Positions 28,051 to 36,192 of a stretch of DNA of 64,000 nt are shown here, in pieces. Made by a program: the position numbers and the translations under genes. Numbering within the stretch: position 1 is the first letter of the stretch; each line of letters starts with the position of its first letter. Under the pieces are notes generated by a model. That model saw only the letters and a program-made list of their open reading frames with translations. It did not search any database and was not told the DNA's origin. This DNA is from Bacillota bacterium (GTDB lineage: Bacteria > Bacillota > Clostridia > Lachnospirales > Lachnospiraceae), in contig JAEZFK010000053.1 of NCBI GenBank assembly GCA_023437715.1, positions 1 to 64,000 on the forward strand, written 5' to 3'.

Positions 28051-29032
28051 TCTGAAAGTAAATTTTAATACGGAACGGGGCAGTGTCACTGCTGTGGACG
28101 GAGTGAGCTATACCGTAAGCACAGGCGAGATTGTGGGAATTGTAGGAGAGTCAGGGTGCGGGAAAAGCGTCATGAGCCAGACGATCCTGCGGTTACTGGA
28201 GCATACGGACCCTGTCAGCTACGATGGTAAAATCATGTACAACGGCAAAAATATACTGGAGCTTTCCCATGGCGAATTAAGAACCTTAAGGGGAAATGAT
28301 ATTTCAGTAATTTTCCAGGACCCATTAACCTCTTTAAATCCCGTGTATACCATTGGCAATCAGCTGGAAGAGGTTTTAATGCTTCATAAGAAAATGAAGA
28401 GGAAAGAAGCCTTAAAGCGCTCGGTTGAACTTCTTGAGCTGACCGGCATTCCCTCAGCAAAAAGATGCATGACCCAATATCCCCATGAGCTGTCAGGAGG
28501 AATGCAGCAAAGGGTTATGATCGCCATGGCTCTGGCCTGTGAGCCAAAGCTGTTAATTGCCGACGAGCCCACCACGGCTCTGGATGTTACCATACAGGCC
28601 CAGATTCTTGATCTGATTGCAGAGCTTAACAAAAGAATCGGCATGGCAGTGCTGTTTATAACTCATGATTTAGGCGTTGTCTCGGAAATCTGCAGCAGCG
28701 TAAAGGTCATGTATCTGGGGCAGATTGTGGAGGAGACTAAGACAGAGCTTTTATTTAAAACACCTCTTCATCCTTACACCCGAGGACTTATAAAATCCAT
28801 TCCAGGGCTGGACGGCAAAAGGGGCAAGACGCTCCATACCATTGAAGGCAGCGTGCCATCTTTAAACCAGGTGCCAAAGGGCTGCCGCTTTGCTCCCCGC
28901 TGCGCCTATGGGGATGAAAAGTGCCGGAATGAGGAGCCGCCCATGTTTACGGAAAATGAAAACCACAAGGTAAAATGCTGGCATTATAAAGCCTTGGATT
29001 CCATGAAAGAACCTGCCGGGGAGGGGAAATAA
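28019..29032 (+). CDS. Dpp/Opp-type ABC ATPase (DppD-like)
   Basis: 337 residues. ATG 28019 is chosen with TGGAG 8 bases before; GTG 28010 would add three residues. Walker A GESGCGKSVMSQ, signature LSGGMQQRV, Walker B LLIADEPTTALD and H-loop THDLG are present, and a C-terminal cysteine-rich tail (CRFAPRC...C) of the oligopeptide ATPase type follows the core. It overlaps the permease end by 32 bases, so translation is coupled. Confidence 0.94.
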   Translation: MEQKPLLEIDNLKVNFNTERGSVTAVDGVSYTVSTGEIVGIVGESGCGKSVMSQTILRLLEHTDPVSYDGKIMYNGKNILELSHGELRTLRGNDISVIFQDPLTSLNPVYTIGNQLEEVLMLHKKMKRKEALKRSVELLELTGIPSAKRCMTQYPHELSGGMQQRVMIAMALACEPKLLIADEPTTALDVTIQAQILDLIAELNKRIGMAVLFITHDLGVVSEICSSVKVMYLGQIVEETKTELLFKTPLHPYTRGLIKSIPGLDGKRGKTLHTIEGSVPSLNQVPKGCRFAPRCAYGDEKCRNEEPPMFTENENHKVKCWHYKALDSMKEPAGEGK

Positions 29033-29034
29033 TA

Positions 29035-30006
29035 TTGGCTGATACGATTCTTAAAGTAAGTAACTTATATAAAAGGTTTCCGGTCTATGGCTCCTTTGGC
29101 AGGCTTGCTCCTCCTGAGAGCTATGTAAATGCAGTATCCGATGTTTCCTTTCACCTAAAGGAAGGGGAAACCTATGGGCTGGTAGGCGAGTCCGGTTCAG
29201 GAAAAACCACCACTGGAAGAGCGCTGTTAAGGCTTACCCCGGCAGATTCCGGGCAGATATTTTATGACGGCAGGGATTTGCTGGCTCTTTCCAATAAGGA
29301 ATTCAGACAATACAGAAAAGATATACAAATGATTTTTCAGGACCCTTTCTCCTCTCTTAATCCCAGGAAACGGATAGGGGCCATACTGGAAGAGCCGCTG
29401 ATCATCCATAAAACCGGAACCAGGGAAGAACGCCAGGAAATGGTCTTTGAAATGCTTAAAACCGTTGGTCTGGCTCCGGAGCATTATTTCCGATATCCTC
29501 ATGAATTCTCAGGAGGGCAGAGACAGCGTTTGGTCATTGCCAGGGCGCTTATTATGAAGCCTAAAATCATTCTGTGTGATGAGCCGGTATCTGCTTTGGA
29601 TGTTTCCATACAGGCACAGATACTCAATCTTTTAAACGATATACAGAAAGAGCTTAAGGTCTCCCTGATATTCATAACCCATGATATAGGCGTTGTGAGG
29701 AATATCTCCGACCGCATTGGAATTATGTATCTCGGCTCCATTGTGGAAGAAGCGAGAACAGATGATTTATTCGCCAGTCCCAGACATCCCTATACCCAGG
29801 CTTTGTTTACTGCGGTACCTGATATTTCAAAATCAAACCGGGCCTCACGAATTATATTAAAGGGTGAAGTGCCTGCATTTACCTCTGATTTTAAAGGCTG
29901 TCCCTTTCAGACACGCTGCCCAAAGGTTCAGCCAAGGTGTATGGAGGAAGCGCCTGCTCCAAAAGATATGGAGCCGGAGCATGTGGTCCGCTGCCACTAT
30001 GCATAG
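29035..30006 (+). CDS. Dpp/Opp-type ABC ATPase (DppF-like)
   Basis: 323 residues, starting at TTG 29035 after GGGAGGGG. Walker A GESGSGKTTTGR, signature FSGGQRQRL, Walker B ILCDEPVSALD and the switch THDIG are intact. The C-terminal oligo_HPY-type tail has CPFQTRCPKVQPRC. It is the last gene of the transporter and is followed by a terminator at 30064-30098. Confidence 0.94.
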   Translation: MADTILKVSNLYKRFPVYGSFGRLAPPESYVNAVSDVSFHLKEGETYGLVGESGSGKTTTGRALLRLTPADSGQIFYDGRDLLALSNKEFRQYRKDIQMIFQDPFSSLNPRKRIGAILEEPLIIHKTGTREERQEMVFEMLKTVGLAPEHYFRYPHEFSGGQRQRLVIARALIMKPKIILCDEPVSALDVSIQAQILNLLNDIQKELKVSLIFITHDIGVVRNISDRIGIMYLGSIVEEARTDDLFASPRHPYTQALFTAVPDISKSNRASRIILKGEVPAFTSDFKGCPFQTRCPKVQPRCMEEAPAPKDMEPEHVVRCHYA

Positions 30007-30063
30007 CTTTAAAACTTGTTGTCAGGCTTTGTCCTGCAGCATAGGATCAATGCATTTGAATTT

Positions 30064-30098
30064 AACATGCCGGGAGCAAAACGCCCCGGCATGTTTTT
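30064..30098 (+). terminator. Terminator of the Dpp-type operon
   Basis: AACATGCCGGG pairs with CCCGGCATGTT across AGCAAAACGC and is followed by TTT. Between here and 30233 no gene or other signal was seen. Confidence 0.85.
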
Positions 30099-30233
30099 CT
30101 GCAGCCGGCGGATGTTACACCTGGCAATTGTTTGAAACAGGCTTAATTGAGCCCGGATTTTCCCAATGGGTTATGGGGGGAGAGTAATGGATGCTGCGGT
30201 AAAGGAAAATAGCATTGCTTCAGGTTTTAATAG

Positions 30234-30254
30234 ATAAAAAAGAATAGATATATA
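30234..30254 (+). repeat. AT-rich 21-base element, copy 2
   Basis: It matches the element at 24216-24236 in 20 of 21 bases. It lies about 60 bases upstream of the promoter for the rhodanese cluster and suggests shared control with the Dpp-type operon. Confidence 0.55.
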
Positions 30255-30295
30255 GAAGTTATCTATAAATAACCCTTATATATTGTTTAAATCAA

Positions 30296-30325
30296 TTGGA
30301 CGAAAGGGCAGCACGTCCTTATAAT
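30296..30325 (+). promoter_or_regulatory. Promoter with internal inverted repeat, rhodanese cluster
   Basis: TTGGAC at 30296-30301 and TATAAT at 30320-30325, spaced 18. GGACG (30298-30302) and CGTCC (30314-30318) form an inverted repeat inside the promoter, a likely operator for a repressor not encoded nearby. Confidence 0.65.
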
Positions 30326-30366
30326 AGACATAGCAAAAAATTATACATATTGGGAGAAGAAGTACT

Positions 30367-31446
30367 ATGAAAAAAAGAGCATTAAGCACATTGCTGTGCA
30401 TAACCATGGCAGCGGCACTGATGGCAGGATGTGGGGCAAAGTCAGAAAGTAAGCCTGCCGACAGCGGAAAAAAGACAGGGGAAGAAGGAAAAACTGATGT
30501 AAAAGCTGATCCGGTCGACAAGAAAAAGGTATACGTATCACCGGATTGGGTACAGAGCGTGATTGACGGGAATCAGAAGGAGTCTTCGGATTATGTGATT
30601 CTGGAATGCGCATGGGGAGAGGAAGCAGATGATCCTGCATATACGGAGGGACATATTAAGGGCGCTTACCATATGAATACCGATTATATAGAATCTGAGG
30701 AATACTGGAACATCCGCACGCCGGAGGAAATAGAAAAGCTGATGGCTGATTATGGAATTACAAAGGATACAACCGTAATCTGCTATGGAGCGGACGGAGT
30801 AAATTCTGCAGACGACAGAGTGGCATTTACCTTGCTCTGGGCAGGGGTAGAAAATGTAAAATGCCTGGACGGCGGATTTAAGGCCTGGACAAAGGCCGGA
30901 TATGGTACGGAGAAAGACAGCAATAAACCGGAGGCCACAGACAAAGGCTTTGGAACTACAGTTCCTGCCCATCCGGAATATATTCTTTCAATTGATGATG
31001 TAAAAGAAAAGCTTGAAAGTGACAGCAACTTCAAATTAGTGAGCATCAGAAGCAAGGCGGAGTTTTCAGGAGAGACCAGCGGATACGGATATATTGACAG
31101 GGCCGGAGAACCCAAGGGCGCTATTTGGGGACATGATACGGACGATGGTTCCTACAATAAGGAAGACGGAACGACCGTTGGAATGGATGTGCTGGAAGGA
31201 TATTTAAAGGAATCCGGAGCATCCCTTGATAATGAGCTGGCATTTTACTGCGGCACCGGATGGAGGGCTACGGTTCCATTTCTGATCTGCTATGAGAACG
31301 GCTATACCAATGCAAAGCTTTATGACGGAGGCTGGTACCAGTGGCAGATGGATGACAGTCTTCCGGTACAGGTAGGAGATCCTGCCAGCGGTAAATGTGA
31401 ATATACCACGGTGGGAGAGCTTCCTACGGATAAAGCAAAAAAATAA
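30367..31446 (+). CDS. Tandem rhodanese lipoprotein
   Basis: A 359-residue surface lipoprotein with lipobox LMAGCG and a Lys/Asp-rich linker. It carries two rhodanese domains (about 55-185 and 200-345). The candidate active cysteines are in VICYGADG and in FYCGTGWRA, so unlike many tandem rhodaneses both loops retain Cys. Rhodaneses move sulfane sulfur, or selenium, between donors and acceptors. The YnjE protein of E. coli is an exported multi-rhodanese encoded beside YnjBCD, and a YnjBCD-like transporter lies further down this cluster. It is the first gene behind the promoter at 30296-30325; the exact substrate is unknown. Confidence 0.88.
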   Translation: MKKRALSTLLCITMAAALMAGCGAKSESKPADSGKKTGEEGKTDVKADPVDKKKVYVSPDWVQSVIDGNQKESSDYVILECAWGEEADDPAYTEGHIKGAYHMNTDYIESEEYWNIRTPEEIEKLMADYGITKDTTVICYGADGVNSADDRVAFTLLWAGVENVKCLDGGFKAWTKAGYGTEKDSNKPEATDKGFGTTVPAHPEYILSIDDVKEKLESDSNFKLVSIRSKAEFSGETSGYGYIDRAGEPKGAIWGHDTDDGSYNKEDGTTVGMDVLEGYLKESGASLDNELAFYCGTGWRATVPFLICYENGYTNAKLYDGGWYQWQMDDSLPVQVGDPASGKCEYTTVGELPTDKAKK

Positions 31447-31511
31447 AAACAAATAATATGGGCGCTGGACGCGGATGCGGCAGCGCCTGTTTGCGCAAGG
31501 GAAGATGTGAG

Positions 31512-31946
31512 ATGAAAAAATTAGGATACTTTATTGTGACCTTTGCGGAAATACTTTTTTTGGCGGGCGCATATCTCGTCCAGTATTTTACCCGGAAAAA
31601 AATGGGGATGGCAAGATATGTGATCTATAAAAATCAGGGCTGGGAGCGCACCTTCCCCATGGAAGCTTTAAAATACACGGCGGTAACCGCTTTGACGGCA
31701 TTGACGCTTTTGCTTGTAATAGTTCTGGTCCGAAAGAGGAAGCAGCGGGAAAAGCTGGTCATTGCCATACATTTTGGGATGATTCTTCTGACCGCCCTGT
31801 ATGCAGCCTATACCTGTTTCAGCTCCACAGAGACAATGAGAGCGTACTATTTTATCAGTCTGATGCTTGGGATGGCAGCGCTGCTTCAGATTATAAAAGC
31901 GGGAGCGGCACTTGCGATGTGCGGGAAGAAAAAAGATGAAGAATAA
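31512..31946 (+). CDS. Small four-helix membrane protein, function unknown
   Basis: A 144-residue protein beginning at ATG 31512 (MKKLGYFIV). Four predicted membrane helices lie at about 5-25, 52-72, 82-102 and 110-135, with a Lys-rich C-terminus. It overlaps the following TVP38-type gene by 11 bases, so it belongs to the same translation unit. I do not recognise a family. Confidence 0.75.
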   Translation: MKKLGYFIVTFAEILFLAGAYLVQYFTRKKMGMARYVIYKNQGWERTFPMEALKYTAVTALTALTLLLVIVLVRKRKQREKLVIAIHFGMILLTALYAAYTCFSSTETMRAYYFISLMLGMAALLQIIKAGAALAMCGKKKDEE

Positions 31947-32616
31947 AAAAATATGGATATTTGCGGGAATCGTCCTTGTGATCCTTTGCCTGGACCATAT
32001 ATTTGGCTGGTCTCTCTATATCCGTGATATGGATAATCTGGCTTTTTTAAAGCGAGCGGTACAGGATAATCTCCCCTATGCCGTCATAATCTATACGCTG
32101 TTCACCGTTGCAGGCTGCGCCTTTCTGGCGCTTCCTGGAATAACCTTTGCAGTTCTTGCTGGTCTTTTGTTCGGCCCCGTACTGGGGACAATATGCTGTT
32201 CTGCTGCGACTACCATAGGAGCGGCGCTTGCGTTTGCGGCAGGCCGGTTCTTTTTAAAGGACAGCATCAGGCCAATGGTAATCAAGAATAAATATCTGAA
32301 AAAATGGCTGTTTGACAGCTCGGGGAAAAACGAATTGTTTATTCTCATCATCACCAGGCTTGTTCCCATATTCCCCTATAATCTTCAAAACTTTGCCTAT
32401 GGAATTACGGATATAAAATTCAGCACCTATATCATCGGTTCTCTGGTTTTTATGCTTCCGGGGACGGCTATGTACACGGTTGGAACAGCAGGGCTTGCGG
32501 ATGGGGAAAACCGTATGCTGTATATAGGGATTGCCGCATTATTGGCAATTGCGGTAATGGGAACAGGAGCATTTTTAAAGAAGAGATACATACAGGAGGG
32601 ACAGGATGAGAGATAA
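31936..32616 (+). CDS. TVP38/TMEM64 (DedA-like) membrane protein, YdjX/YdjZ type
   Basis: A 226-residue membrane protein. The family core covers about 60-190 with LPGITFAVLAGLLFGPVLGT, AGRFFLKDS and ITRLVPIFPYNLQNFAYGIT. Members are thought to be lipid scramblases or small-solute carriers of the DedA superfamily. E. coli YdjX and YdjZ are of this family and are encoded with ynjABCDE, mirrored here by two copies around an Fe-S protein. The start ATG 31936 is inside the previous gene. Confidence 0.88.
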   Translation: MKNKKIWIFAGIVLVILCLDHIFGWSLYIRDMDNLAFLKRAVQDNLPYAVIIYTLFTVAGCAFLALPGITFAVLAGLLFGPVLGTICCSAATTIGAALAFAAGRFFLKDSIRPMVIKNKYLKKWLFDSSGKNELFILIITRLVPIFPYNLQNFAYGITDIKFSTYIIGSLVFMLPGTAMYTVGTAGLADGENRMLYIGIAALLAIAVMGTGAFLKKRYIQEGQDER

Positions 32617-33607
32617 GCTGAGAATTACGGACCCGGATGCCTGTGTTCATTGCCATGAATGCCGGCAGCACTGTCTCTTTCTGGAAAAATACAATATAGA
32701 TATCGGGGATGCAGAGAGGCTTAAGGAGCTTTCCTATCATTGCTTTCTGTGCGGCAGGTGTTCCCAGGTCTGTCCCAAAGGAATTGACGGAAGAGAAATC
32801 ATTTTAAAGGCGCGTCAGGAGCAGGTTAAGAGTAATAATGGAAAGCTCCGTGAAAAGGGCTACGGAATGCTGGTGAGGGAAAAGCAGAACTACTTATTTC
32901 AGAATTACGGTCACGGAATGAGAAGGAGCGTGCTTTTTCCAGGCTGCAGCTTTCCTGCTTTTTACCCGGAGACAACCAGATACTTATCAGAGCTGTTTCA
33001 GGAAAAAACGGGCGGTGGAACCGTGTTTGACTGCTGCGGAAAGCCCATTGCAGAGCTGGGGATGGAAAAGCAGGAAAGGGAGATTGTTGAAAGGATAGAG
33101 AGGAAGCTAAGGGAAAACGGCGTGGAAGAAGTGGTCACCCTCTGCCCCAATTGCTATGATTTTTTAAGGCCCAGGCTGAAGGTAAAGGTAGTGAGCATAT
33201 ATCAAAAACTCCGGGAGCTTGGAATCGGGAAAGTAATTGAGGGGAAGCTCACCATATTTCCGCCTTGTCCGGACCGGGAAAATAAAGAACTGCTGGGGAC
33301 TATAGAGGCATTCTTAAAGGAAGAGCCGGAGGTCATTTCCCATATACAGTGCTGCGGACTTGGAGGCTGTGCCGGGAAAAAGGAGAAAGAGCTGGCAGAG
33401 CAGATGGCTCTCGGCATCGGACAGGAGAAAAAGGGAATTATTTATACATACTGCGCTTCCTGCTCGGGGAACTTTGTAAGAAAGGGGTACAGCAATACAA
33501 AGCATATTCTTTTGGAAATATTAGAGAGGGACGAGGGGCCGGACACAGGGAAGTCTGTGATAAACCGCATAAAAGCAAAATACCGGAGAGAGAAGAGCAA
33601 TGGTTGA
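32606..33607 (+). CDS. [4Fe-4S] / CCG-domain oxidoreductase subunit (HdrD/GlpC-like)
   Basis: A 333-residue soluble redox protein. Two ferredoxin motifs (CVHCHECRQHC near 14-24 and CFLCGRCSQVC near 48-58) are followed by two CCG-type cysteine motifs (FDCCGKPIAELG and QCCGLGGCAGKK) with CPNC and YCASC partners. In heterodisulfide reductase and related proteins this set handles disulfide or thiol chemistry. It overlaps the TVP38 genes at both ends (11 and 8 bases), so it functions with them. A redox step on a sulfur or selenium compound is plausible but inferred. Confidence 0.88.
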   Translation: MRDKLRITDPDACVHCHECRQHCLFLEKYNIDIGDAERLKELSYHCFLCGRCSQVCPKGIDGREIILKARQEQVKSNNGKLREKGYGMLVREKQNYLFQNYGHGMRRSVLFPGCSFPAFYPETTRYLSELFQEKTGGGTVFDCCGKPIAELGMEKQEREIVERIERKLRENGVEEVVTLCPNCYDFLRPRLKVKVVSIYQKLRELGIGKVIEGKLTIFPPCPDRENKELLGTIEAFLKEEPEVISHIQCCGLGGCAGKKEKELAEQMALGIGQEKKGIIYTYCASCSGNFVRKGYSNTKHILLEILERDEGPDTGKSVINRIKAKYRREKSNG

Positions 33608-34304
33608 AAAAAGTAATCGGAAGAAAAGGCTGGGAATGATTTTAGTGATTGCAGCCGCAGTTGTAAGCTATTATACGGTTCCGTCCATAAAAGAAACCGT
33701 AAATCAGGTATTTAAAATGTTTGCAAGCGGGGATTTTGGAACGGTAAAGGATTTTATAAGGTCCTGGGGGGCCTATGCAGGCGCAGTTTCCTTTGCACTT
33801 ATGATATTCCAGTCAATAGCGGCACCGCTTCCTGCATTTCTGCTCACCTTTGCAAATGCCAGCCTGTTCGGCTGGTGGCAGGGAGCGATTCTTTCATGGA
33901 CAAGCGCGATGGCAGGAGCGGCGCTGTGCTTTTATATTGCAAGAACACTGGGAAGGGATGTTGCAGAGAAGCTGACAAGCAAAACAGGATTAAAGCAGAT
34001 TGATTCTTTTTTTGAAAAATATGGAAAGAATACGGTTTTGATCTGCCGTCTTTTGCCCTTTGTATCCTTTGATCTGGTAAGCTATGGGGCGGGACTTACT
34101 TCCATGCCCTTTGGTGCTTTCTTCCTCGCAACCGGAATCGGACAGCTTCCGGCGGCCATTGTTTATTCTTATGTGGGAGGAATGCTGACAGGGGGAGCAA
34201 GATTATTCATGACAGGGCTTATGCTGCTGTTTGCGTTGTCGGCCCTGATTGTGACGGCAAGAAAAATATATGCGGAAAAGCAAATGAAAAAAGGAGAGGA
34301 ATAA
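33600..34304 (+). CDS. TVP38/TMEM64 (DedA-like) membrane protein, second copy
   Basis: A 234-residue paralogue of the 31936 gene. Core motifs: LLTFANASLFGWWQGAILSW, ARTLGRDVAEKL and ICRLLPFVSFDLVSYGAGLT, with helices throughout and a short Lys-rich tail. It overlaps the Fe-S gene by 8 bases and precedes the C_GCAxxG_C_C gene by 2. Two different TVP38 proteins in one operon matches E. coli ydjX and ydjZ. Confidence 0.88.
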   Translation: MVEKSNRKKRLGMILVIAAAVVSYYTVPSIKETVNQVFKMFASGDFGTVKDFIRSWGAYAGAVSFALMIFQSIAAPLPAFLLTFANASLFGWWQGAILSWTSAMAGAALCFYIARTLGRDVAEKLTSKTGLKQIDSFFEKYGKNTVLICRLLPFVSFDLVSYGAGLTSMPFGAFFLATGIGQLPAAIVYSYVGGMLTGGARLFMTGLMLLFALSALIVTARKIYAEKQMKKGEE

Positions 34305-34306
34305 GA

Positions 34307-34759
34307 ATGGGTGATTGCCAGGAACAAAATGTCCGATTGGAAGAGATCAAAGAATTATTCCTTCAAGGAATTGACTGTTCCCAGGTGGTGGCAGGGGCGT
34401 TTGCGGAAGAATTGGGGGCAGATAAGATGATGCTCAGAAAGGTTTCCGCCTGCTTTGGAGGGGGGATGCAGTGCGGGGAAACCTGCGGCGCCGTCACCGG
34501 GGCTTTGATGGTGCTTGGAATGAAGTACGGGCACAGCGAAGAAGGGGATGACCGGCAAAAGCAGGTGATGAAGCAGAAGACCGGGGAATTTAAGCGGCTG
34601 TTTGGAGAAAAATACGCTTCCTGCATCTGCCGTGATTTGCTGGGCTATGATATTACCAGGAAAGAAGAAATGGAAAAGGTGATGGAGAAAGGGCTGCTTT
34701 TACAGTTCTGTCCCAGAGTTGTGGAAGATACAATAGAAATTTTATGGAAGATTTTATAG
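34307..34759 (+). CDS. C_GCAxxG_C_C family protein
   Basis: A 150-residue protein with the family's spaced cysteines: Cys in GIDCSQVV, Cys in SACFGGGMQCGETCGAVTGA, and CICRDLLGYD near the end. The family is thought to bind a metal or cofactor and often occurs with redox enzymes; its function is not established. It starts 2 bases after the TVP38 stop and ends directly before the transferase gene. Confidence 0.9.
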   Translation: MGDCQEQNVRLEEIKELFLQGIDCSQVVAGAFAEELGADKMMLRKVSACFGGGMQCGETCGAVTGALMVLGMKYGHSEEGDDRQKQVMKQKTGEFKRLFGEKYASCICRDLLGYDITRKEEMEKVMEKGLLLQFCPRVVEDTIEILWKIL

Positions 34760-36097
34760 ATGAAACAGGCGATTATCATATTTACAAGGGTGCCGTTGCC
34801 GGGAAAGACGAAGACCAGGATGATGCCCTGTCTTACTCCGGGACAATGCGCAAAGCTTCACATCTGTTTTTTGAAGGATATCCGAAAGGAATGTGAAAGG
34901 TGCGGGGCAGATATCTTTGTCTGCCATACCCCGGACGGGGAAAAACAGGTAAGGCTGCTGAAGAAAATCCTGGGGGAGCAGAAAGGGTATTTCGGGCAGC
35001 AGGGAGAGAATCTGGGAGAGAGGATGTACCGGGCATTTAAAGAGGTATTTACCAGGGGATATGAGGAATGTGTTCTGATTGGAACCGATGTGCCCGAGCT
35101 GCGGTCCGGCGATCTTAAGCGGGCATTTAAGGTGCTTAAAAACCGGGATGTAGTGTTTGGGAGAACCCGTGACGGAGGTTACTATCTCATAGGGATGAAA
35201 AAAGCCCGCCGGGAAGCCTTTGGCCTTGACCGCTATGGGCACGGCGCTGTTTTAAAGGATACTGTAAAGGCTCTTCTCCGGGCAGGGGTGACGGTTGGCT
35301 GCACCAGGACACACCGGGATATGGACACCCCGTCAGACTTAAGGGAGTACCGGAAACGGATGCGGGGAAGCGAAGGGCTAAGGCATGGGGAAACCGGACG
35401 GTATGTGACAGGACTCACCCCCATTTCAATCATTATTCCGGTTTATAATGAAGAAAAAACAATTGTAAAGCTTCAGAGGCAGTTAAGGGAGCTGCGGGGG
35501 AAGTGTGAAATTCTGTTTGTGGACGGGGGGAGCACAGACCGCACCCTGGAATTCATAGAGCCTGAGTATACTGTGATCCATAGTGAAAAAGGGAGAGGAA
35601 AACAGATGAATGCCGGGGCGAAAGCAAGCCGCGGAGAAATTCTGTTTTTCCTGCACTGTGACAGTGAACTCCCGCCAAAGCCTCTGTCGGAAATCAGAAG
35701 GGTGATGAGGGATCATGAGGCAGGGTGCTTTGGAATCGCATTTCACTCCCGCAACTTTTTCATGCTCACATGCAGGGTGATTTCCAATCACCGGATTAGG
35801 GACCGGAAAGTCATGTTCGGGGATCAGGGGATTTTTGTGGACCGGGCGTTGTTTTTTGAAGCCGGAATGTTTCCTGAGATTCCGATTATGGAGGATTACC
35901 GGTTTTCACTGACCTTAAAAGAGAAAGGCGTGAAGCTTGGGATGACAGGGAAACGGATCTATACCTCGGACAGGCGTTTCCCAAAAGGAACAATTCCGAA
36001 GCTGAAGCTCATGTGGAAGATGAACCGTCTCCGGAAAATGTTCCGGAATGGGATTCCCATAGAAAAGATCTCGGATATGTACCGGGATATCAGATAG
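34760..36097 (+). CDS. Fused rSAM/selenodomain-associated transferases 1 and 2
   Basis: A 445-residue two-domain protein. Residues 1-205 match the GT-A-like DUF2064 family (transferase 1: FTRVPLPGKTKTRM, IGTDVPELRSGDL, FGRTRDGGYYLIG). Residues 215-445 match the GT2 family (transferase 2: SIIIPVYNEEKTI, FVDGGSTDRT, FLHCDSELP, MEDYRFSLTLKEKG). In many bacteria these are two separate genes next to a radical-SAM/selenodomain gene; here they are one chain and no such rSAM gene is in the window. The probable job is activation and transfer of a sugar onto a small metabolite. The start at ATG 34760 follows the previous stop at once. Confidence 0.88.
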   Translation: MKQAIIIFTRVPLPGKTKTRMMPCLTPGQCAKLHICFLKDIRKECERCGADIFVCHTPDGEKQVRLLKKILGEQKGYFGQQGENLGERMYRAFKEVFTRGYEECVLIGTDVPELRSGDLKRAFKVLKNRDVVFGRTRDGGYYLIGMKKARREAFGLDRYGHGAVLKDTVKALLRAGVTVGCTRTHRDMDTPSDLREYRKRMRGSEGLRHGETGRYVTGLTPISIIIPVYNEEKTIVKLQRQLRELRGKCEILFVDGGSTDRTLEFIEPEYTVIHSEKGRGKQMNAGAKASRGEILFFLHCDSELPPKPLSEIRRVMRDHEAGCFGIAFHSRNFFMLTCRVISNHRIRDRKVMFGDQGIFVDRALFFEAGMFPEIPIMEDYRFSLTLKEKGVKLGMTGKRIYTSDRRFPKGTIPKLKLMWKMNRLRKMFRNGIPIEKISDMYRDIR

Positions 36098-36141
36098 GCT
36101 GGGAAGGCTGAAAGAAAGACATCATTTAACCCTGGGTTTAA

Positions 36142-36177
36142 GAATCAACTGGATATGGAACCATATCCCCTTGATTC
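36142..36177 (+). promoter_or_regulatory. Strong hairpin directly before the kinase ribosome binding site
   Basis: GAATCAA, GGATATGG, an AA loop, CCATATCC and TTGATTC form a 15-base-pair stem with one small internal loop. It ends 3 bases before the AGGAGG at 36181. No T-tract follows, so it is not a standard terminator; an RNA processing site, translation control element or operator are possible. Confidence 0.65.
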
Positions 36178-36192
36178 ATTAGGAGGCAAAGT

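Noticed and set aside
24386..30006. Nickel-specific function for the Dpp-type transporter
   Set aside because: No metal-binding site or nickel enzyme genes are nearby; sequence alone cannot separate peptide from other ligands.
30099..30233. Possible riboswitch before the rhodanese cluster
   Set aside because: It lies upstream of the promoter, and no S-box, T-box or TPP-type conserved core was recognised.
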